From the NCBI GenBank assembly GCA_050084515.1, contig CM114271.1, positions 42,532,001-42,596,000 on the forward strand: a stretch of DNA of 64,000 bases, written 5' to 3'. Source of the DNA: Blasia pusilla. Its lineage: Eukaryota; Marchantiophyta; Marchantiopsida; Blasiales. The notes beneath the pieces were generated by a model, which worked only from the letters and a program-made list of their open reading frames with translations, was not told the origin of the DNA and searched no databases. Both the position numbers and the translations under genes were made by a program. The stretch's first letter is position 1. Each line of letters starts with the position of its first letter. This document shows, piece after piece, positions 58,230 through 64,000 of the stretch.

Positions 58230-59721
58230 CTCATCACTCTCTCCATGCCATCAAGCTCCAATTCCATCTCGCTGACTTGGGCATGGCTTACGACTCAACC
58301 CATCTGCATCTTGGTTGAGCGTCCTAGATCTATGTACCACCTGAAAATCATACTCCTGCAACAATAGAGCCCATTTCGCAAGCCCTTGTAAGCTTGTCGG
58401 ACTCCATCAACCACTTCAGTGGTTGATGATCAGTGATGATGGTAAAGGGGTTGTCGAATAAGTAACACATGAAATGCGTGACAGGCCACACCGCAGCCAA
58501 GCACTCACACTCATACGAGCTGTATTTCGCCTCTGCAGCGTTGTTCGAGCGGCTAGCGTAAGCCACCATGAACTCTCTACCCTCATCATCATGCTGGGTG
58601 AGCACCGCTCCAAGCCCCAACATGCTCCAATTTGTGTGCAACTGGAAAGGACGCCCCCTGATCGGTCTGCTCAAGATGGGCGCAGACATCAACCTGTCCA
58701 AAAGCAAGTGAAATGCTTGCTCCTGCTCATGCCCCCAGTGCCACTCGTGATCCACCTTGGTCAGCAAGGTCAGTGGCTTCGCAATCGAACTGAATCCCTT
58801 GACGTATCGCCGATAGAAGTTCTCCAATCCCATGAATGCGCGAACCCGGCTCACATCTGTAGGGCGTGGAATTCGTGAGATAGCCTCTACCTTCGTTTGT
58901 TGAACACCAAGGCCCCCAGGGTATATCGTATGACCCAAGTACTCAATTTGGTCGTAGAAGAACTTGCACTTGCCTGGATGTAGCTTCAGCTCATGTAATT
59001 GCAATCGTCGAAACACCTCCTCTAGATGTCGCTCATGCTCCTCAACCGTGGTGCTAAAGACTACGATGTCATGAATATGACACCTAGCAAAATCCAGACC
59101 AGCCAAGATCCTATCCATGACCCTCTGAAACTTAGCCGGGGCATTCTTTAACCCAAATGGTAAGAACCGCCACTGGTACAAACAATCCTTCCCGTGAGGA
59201 TCGATGCCCCAAAATGCCGTCTTCTACCTGTCCTCCAATCTGATAGGCAGCTGATGGTATCCGGCTCGCAAATCCAATGAACTAAAGACCTTTGCATGAC
59301 CAATCGCATCAAAGATCTCCTCAGGGGTGGGCATGGCATACCTATCGGACTTCGTCTGCCGATTGATAGGTCGGTAATCCCCACACATCCGCCTATCCGT
59401 CCAATTGCCATGCACATCCTTCTTGGTGGGCATGACAGTGGCAAATGCATACTCCCCATGGGACATCTCCACTAGTCCTCCTCTGACCAAGTCCTGGCTC
59501 CTACTCTGAATCAGAGCCCTCTCCATATCACTATACCTGTAGGGTCGTTGGAAGATCGGCGTATCACTCGACAACTCAATGCGGATCCCCAGTCCCTTCA
59601 GCATACCCAAATCCTCCATGCTAAACGCAAAGCAGCTCCTATAACTCTTGAGGAACTGATGTATTCGGCGCCGCTCTCCTCCTATCAACTTAGGGCCCAT
59701 ATATGGCTCCCAAGTCTCCAT
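58230..59721 (-). pseudogene. Reverse transcriptase and RNase H of copy C, catalytic site lost
   Basis: RT motifs CGDYRPINRQT, SSLDLRAGYHQ and FLPFGLKNAPAKFQ are clear. The YIDD box is HIHD at 59068-59079, so a catalytic Asp is gone. TAG near 59224 stands where copy A has CAG. RNase H keeps NWSMLGLGAVL (the first Asp is Asn here), CECLAAVWPV and ITDHQPL. From 58348 to 59181 the frame is open for 277 codons. Confidence 0.92.
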
Positions 59722-59757
59722 CGTGACTATGGTAGGACTCTCCGGCGGGGGTATCGG

Positions 59758-59766
59758 TGGTTGCTA
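59758..59766 (-). other. Conserved leaky-stop context TAG-CAA-CCA between methyltransferase and RT (copy C)
   Basis: The stop is at 59764-59766. The same frame is open upstream from 60048 and downstream to the stop at 59224, so the two parts are separated only by this TAG. Fits UAG-CAR-YYA. Confidence 0.62.
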
Positions 59767-60990
59767 TGGTGCAACCCCGTCTCGAACAACAACACTCGGC
59801 CGCTCTCCTGCAGCCAACTGCAAACTTTGATCTCCTCCACGTGCAGTGCCCGAAACCACACTCGATGTTATGGCTATCATCTCCTTGCGTACCTGCAAAA
59901 CATCCCAAGAAGTCCAAGGGTGTCTCTCCCGATCTCCTCGGGTCTCGCCCCCAGCCACTTCCTCCATTGTCTGGGTAGGCATGGGGCTCACCAACGCAAC
60001 CACTATGATGTGTCGTGATCTCATACGACGTTGCTCAGCCACTCCCAAGCTGAGGATCCCATGTCAAGCAGTTCAGGTCCATCGCCTGACCCAAGACATG
60101 GCGTTGTGATGCCTCTGACATTGACGGTACTGCCATCACTTTGTGGGAAATCCCATCGCTCGCTCTCTCTCGTCGGCGTTGGGCTCCACTAACCGCTGAA
60201 CGTGGTCATCCTAAACCAAGCCAGGACCGGCCTCCTTGTATGCATAGGAAGCGGGAAAACTCACAAACGTGGGCAAGGCTGCCCGTGGCCTGCCTACCCT
60301 ATTGACCACAGTCAAGGGTGGTCGATCATCGTGCCTCGCAGCTTGTGATTGACGACCTGGATCTAGAATGGAATCCACTAACAAATAGGAGGGGCGCTCC
60401 ACTCTCGCATACGCCCTCCGTAATACCGCATGGGGCACCAAGTTGGTCCACCATAGACGCGGGCGATGGGCTCTAGAACCTACACTTGACGCATCCAAGA
60501 ACACTGCTGGGCCGATCCAGGCACGCACCTGATGAGCACTCGTCACCACCCGTGACCTGGAGTCTCCTAAGATCGGCACATTCTCCAGAATGTAGGCTGG
60601 AAAATGAGACTGGTGCTCCTGCAACTACCGTAAGACCCTCAACATCTCCCAAAACAACCTGGACCGAGTGTCAGCCAACTCGCTGCCTCGTCTAGCACTC
60701 GATTGGCCCTGACATGGCCAACCGGCAATGACCAAATCAATGGTCCCTACCCGCTCTAAGTCCTACGCCCCCAACAACGAAATATCCCTCAGTAGGGAAC
60801 TCTGGTAACCCTGTATTGCGGACGTAGAAAATAAGTCGGGAAAACGTAGGCATAACTATGCCACATGTCGTAGTGAGACGCGCCTTGCAACATCATCACT
60901 CTCCACATACAGTCTTTGTTGTACTCGCACTCTGCTGCAAAGCAAAGAGCTAACCGGTGCTAATCCCTCCAAAGAGATCTAACACTCGAA
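59764..60990 (-). pseudogene. C5 cytosine DNA methyltransferase domain of copy C (DNMT3-like)
   Basis: Motif I (IRVLDLFGGISTG) ends at a frame break near 60950. Motif IV GWPCQ at 60710-60724 keeps its catalytic Cys. The following ADTRSRLFWEMLRVL resembles the stretch after motif IV in DNMT3 and bacterial enzymes. Motif VI ENVP at 60574-60585. Motif VIII-like block DASSVGSRAHRPRLWWTNL. A target-recognition-like region with RHDDRPPLTVVNRVG follows, then PNADERERAMGF and SQRHVLGQAMDLNCL (by frame change). Stops at 60625-60627 (TAG, same place as copy A) and near 60766 and 60852 (TAG where A has CAG). It ends at the conserved TAG. Confidence 0.86.
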
Positions 60991-60999
60991 TACCCTCCT

Positions 61000-62467
61000 C
61001 CGGGGTACACCACACAATGGGTGTGGTATCCAAGGGTGTCATCGTAGCACTCCCTGCTACCTCAGGTTCCTGAGACCCGTCACGCTCCGGTGCAAACGCC
61101 TCGCTCCACGCGGTCTGCACGTGCTCATCTGCCAATCGTCGAAGCTCCTCAGTCGAGCCCCACAACGACACCTCTCCTCCACGGAATGATGCAACTACCA
61201 TAACACTCCTCTCCATAGAAATTTCAGGAACGGGAGTATCTTCTGCATGGACATGTCCCTCAATCAAATCACTACGCCAAGTGATGGCACTGCTAAATGC
61301 TGCTAAGGTCGTTATCTCTCCTGGCCGTTGCTCGATCACTGCACCTGTGAATCGAACGGATAATCAGCTAAGGCGCCCATCACTTGACTGGCATCCTTGT
61401 CTGTAGGACGCTGACTCCTCCTAGTAATCCAAGGAGAACCTCGGGTATAACACTGCTCCACCAACCAAGACGTCGTAGGACTCTGCATCAGTCACTATCG
61501 CCTTAGCGCGCACCACGGACTCATCTGTAGGATGTCCCGGGCGAATCCTCACCATGACCTCTTGTCGGGTGATATACTGTGTGGTACTCGCTCTACCCAA
61601 GGATGTCTGTATCCGGAATGGACAACGCTCCACATTGGCTCTCGTCAAGCCCAATCCTCTGAATGACGCTTTCCCCAACATCAGGGGTTGTGCTCCTGAA
61701 TCCAACAAGACGCATTGCGGACTAAAAGCTCTACCTCCAAGATTCACCAACTGGAAGACCTCTCCTTGGTTATCCAGCAACACAACACCAGGAGAAGCCA
61801 TGACACGCTCTATCGCGGGTCTAGCGGGCATTTCCGCCATTCTAGCAACCGCAGCCTGCCATGACTCTAACGTGGATGGTCCGAGCATCCGCTCCAAGGG
61901 CAGGTCCATCACCTCCTCTGCAATCACCTCTGAACGTGATGGAGGAACTCCAACTCCGCGCTCACATAGCGACGCGGCCAGCCGAAAAGCCTCGGCGGGG
62001 GTACCCCCCAACGTCATAACATCAGAAGCTGAAAATAAAGGAGTGCGGTACACAACGGTGGCTGCCCCCAACAATGTGCTCGACACATGCCCCTCCTGAG
62101 AATCAACAATAGGAGTCGTCGTATTAGCTTCTCCCATCGCCCTCCGTGCCTACACACCAACAACATCACCAACTCTTAAGGAACTTTGATGGGGACCCAT
62201 CGATGGGGTCCTCATCGCTTCGGACAATGTGAAAGACTAAGGAAGCCTAGTCTGTTTTCTAGCTTCCCCTCGCTATGGATCCAACTCTGCGGCTGCTCCG
62301 CACGTCACAACTACGGCGGCCTCCAGCTGGGCAACCCCGCACATCCAACCTGGATCCTCCAGATCTCTAGCTGCTCCATATGATGTCGATGCCACGGATC
62401 CGGCATCGGGTAACCTCAATGCCATAGCGGCAATCTGCTCTTGTAGCTGTTGTATCTGAGCAGCCAT
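61000..62467 (-). pseudogene. Aspartic protease region of copy C, active site intact
   Basis: One frame from 62467 to motif I of the methyltransferase, interrupted by a few stops, the longest open part being 61421-62137. LLDSGAQPLML with the DSG region at 61691-61702; then VRIRPGHPTDES and YDVLVGGAVLYP. It shows that protease and methyltransferase are encoded in a single frame, with about 60 acidic residues between them. Confidence 0.87.
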
Positions 62468-63900
62468 CCCAGCCTCACGTCCAGCGTCTCCCTCGGCGCG
62501 TCTAGGTGGTGGTACTCTACCTCCTCCATGGGCAGCTCCACCACCCTATTGGGCAACTCCAGCTCCTCGTCCCCCAACGGGACCACCTGGTGCACGATCT
62601 CTAGGCCCACCCGGACCGACTACTCGCTCTAGTGCCCTCTCTGGCCATTGGTCCGAATGTAATCAGGATGTAAACTGAAACACCTGGCGCATGTGTGATC
62701 ATACCTCTGACAATAGTCACACTGATAACCTCCTGGTGCAGCACCATCTCCTCCTCTATGCTGAGGCATATATCCATGACCCTGACGAGTGCAATGGCGC
62801 TGATGATGGGCTCCACCACATGACCAACAAGTAATAGTAGGCGGCTGTTGTTAAGCCGCATATGAAGGCGCAGGTCTCTGTGGCATCGCCTTTTGGTATC
62901 CTCCCTGAGCTCGTGGTGCCATAGTCAACCTATCTCGGAGTCCATGTTGCTACACTCGTGGTGCAGACAATCGTGACTGCTCTCGCCCAGAACCCATGGT
63001 GGCTACGCTCTCCTCCGCCATATTGCGCTCAATGTTCTCAACGGTCCGAAAAACATCTCTCAACGTAGGGGAGGTGTCCATAAGAAGCACCCTTCCCGCA
63101 CCCGTGGCTGCGGGGTCAAGTCTAGCATCGCGTACCATGACTGGATAGCCTGAGCCTTTGTCACCCCCTGAGTGACGTTGATCAACCGGCGCAAGCGAGT
63201 GTAAGCCTCACGTAAACTCTCACCTGGGCGCCTCTAGAAGTTGTGGATGCTCCGCAACTTTTCCGTCCGTACGCCTTGGTAGCAAAGAACTCAACCACGG
63301 GGTTGAACCTGGGACGAACCCGACTAGACGGTGTAACTGCTCCAGTGCGAGTGACCCCTCCTAAAACATCACTAGTGGAAGAGGAAGTAGCCTCTCCTGA
63401 CTCCTCCTCATCTGGGAATGGCTCCGTCCATGACACATAGTGTGGGTCGTAGTAGGGTCGCCATGCCTCAATCTCCTGGGCATATCTGTGGGAAACTCAT
63501 GGTAATCGTCCATGGGTGCCCCCTCTAAATGTTGGAACATACCATTCCATGCTGTAAACGGGTTAAACTCTCTAGAGTTCCTGGCCCGCTCGGAGCCGCA
63601 CCAACTCCTAAACTCTGCTATGAAATCATGCAACTCAATCGTACCTACTGCACCTGAAAACCTACGCGGTCCTCTATCCCAGTTGTCCATCTCGTACGCC
63701 CAACTGGTAGGACCACTCACAATGTGTGGCGATGTGATCACAAATTTCTCTACACCCTCCCCCTCGTCTGACAATGACACAGAAGGAGGTCGAGGTGGTC
63801 CCTGAAGTGAAGACCCTTGGAACCTCACGCCACTCCGCGTAAAACCTCTAGAGCTACTCTCGGGTTCACCACCTCGCCTCTCAAAGTCCCGAACGGACGC
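62420..63900 (-). pseudogene. gag of copy C with two zinc knuckles
   Basis: The N-terminal acidic segment, RRFSGAVGTIELHDF and FNPFTAWNGMFQHLEGAP lie in one frame (63361-63828), then frames change. Knuckle 1 reads CWSCGGAHHQRHC and knuckle 2 CDYCQRYDHTCARC. The Gly-rich tail (GGGAAHGGGRVPPPRR) precedes MAAQIQQLQEQ, the linker to protease. The start codon is uncertain; similarity to copy A extends upstream of 63828. Confidence 0.83.
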
Positions 63901-64000
63901 CGTGATGACCCTCGTGCCCTTCTCACCCGATCACTCTTGCCTCGCGAGTAATCCCTCAATCACTCATCCCAAACATGCGGCACTCGATCTACACTCTCCC

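Larger units (their letters stand above)
55926..64000 (-). mobile_element. Ty3/Gypsy retrotransposon copy C with methyltransferase and PHD finger (decayed, runs past window end)
   Basis: Close relative of copy A in reverse orientation; order along the minus strand is gag, protease, methyltransferase, TAG, RT, RNase H, integrase, PHD, then a G tract (56054-56061 on the plus strand as C's) and about 130 bp ending CACGACA. Leader sequence upstream of gag aligns with copy A up to the window edge. An unrelated segment of about 410 bp interrupts integrase. Stops and frameshifts are fewer than in A in the protease, integrase tail and PHD regions, making C the best reference copy here. Confidence 0.92.

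Overview
This window is nuclear DNA of a green plant (streptophyte). Three host genes support this: a GDSL esterase/lipase with GT-AG introns, an alpha-amylase with a plastid-transit-like N-terminus, and a gamma-glutamyl-peptidase-like class I amidotransferase. A plant-type tRNA-Phe(GAA) gene sits antisense inside a lipase intron. The species cannot be named from sequence alone. DNMT3-type methyltransferases persist in bryophytes, lycophytes, ferns and charophyte algae, so a non-seed plant is my guess.

Layout: 1-1209, 3' half of the GDSL gene with the tRNA in its second intron. 2.6-12.6 kb, a foldback repeat and decayed Ty3/Gypsy copy A (+). 13-20.8 kb, a graveyard of Helitron, chromovirus and Gypsy fragments between two diverged ~0.95 kb direct repeats, plus integrase fragment E. 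21.1-23.2 kb, a (GA)77 microsatellite, a possible LINE tail, a hairpin and a MITE-like repeat. 26.2-28.9 kb, the alpha-amylase gene. 28.9-34.7 kb, mostly non-coding, with a tRNA-like SINE head. 34.7-44.5 kb, Gypsy copy B (+) with recognisable LTRs. 48.7-50.0 kb, the amidotransferase gene (-), with one apparent frameshift. 52.6-55.0 kb, a (CT)n tract, a decayed hAT transposase and a second copy of the MITE-like repeat. 55.5-64 kb, a gag fragment (D) and Gypsy copy C (-), which runs off the window end.

The main result is the shared architecture of copies A, B and C: Gag with two zinc knuckles, aspartic protease, a C5 cytosine-methyltransferase domain, a TAG stop followed by CAA-YCA, reverse transcriptase, RNase H, integrase and a C-terminal PHD finger. 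The methyltransferase (motifs I, IV, VI, VIII and a IX/X-like tail in linear order) lies between protease and RT. The stop is at the same place in all three copies and fits the UAG-CAR-YYA readthrough context. I infer that the element makes a Gag-protease-methyltransferase product and, by readthrough, a longer RT-integrase-PHD product. It would thus carry both a DNA-methylation writer and a chromatin reader.

All copies are broken. Many in-frame stops are CAG to TAG or CGA to TGA, the pattern expected where methylated cytosines deaminate. Methyltransferase capture by LTR retrotransposons has been reported in dinoflagellates and charophyte algae (de Mendoza et al. 2018, Nature Communications, as I recall it). 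The PHD finger and the conserved leaky-stop context are the parts most likely to be new.
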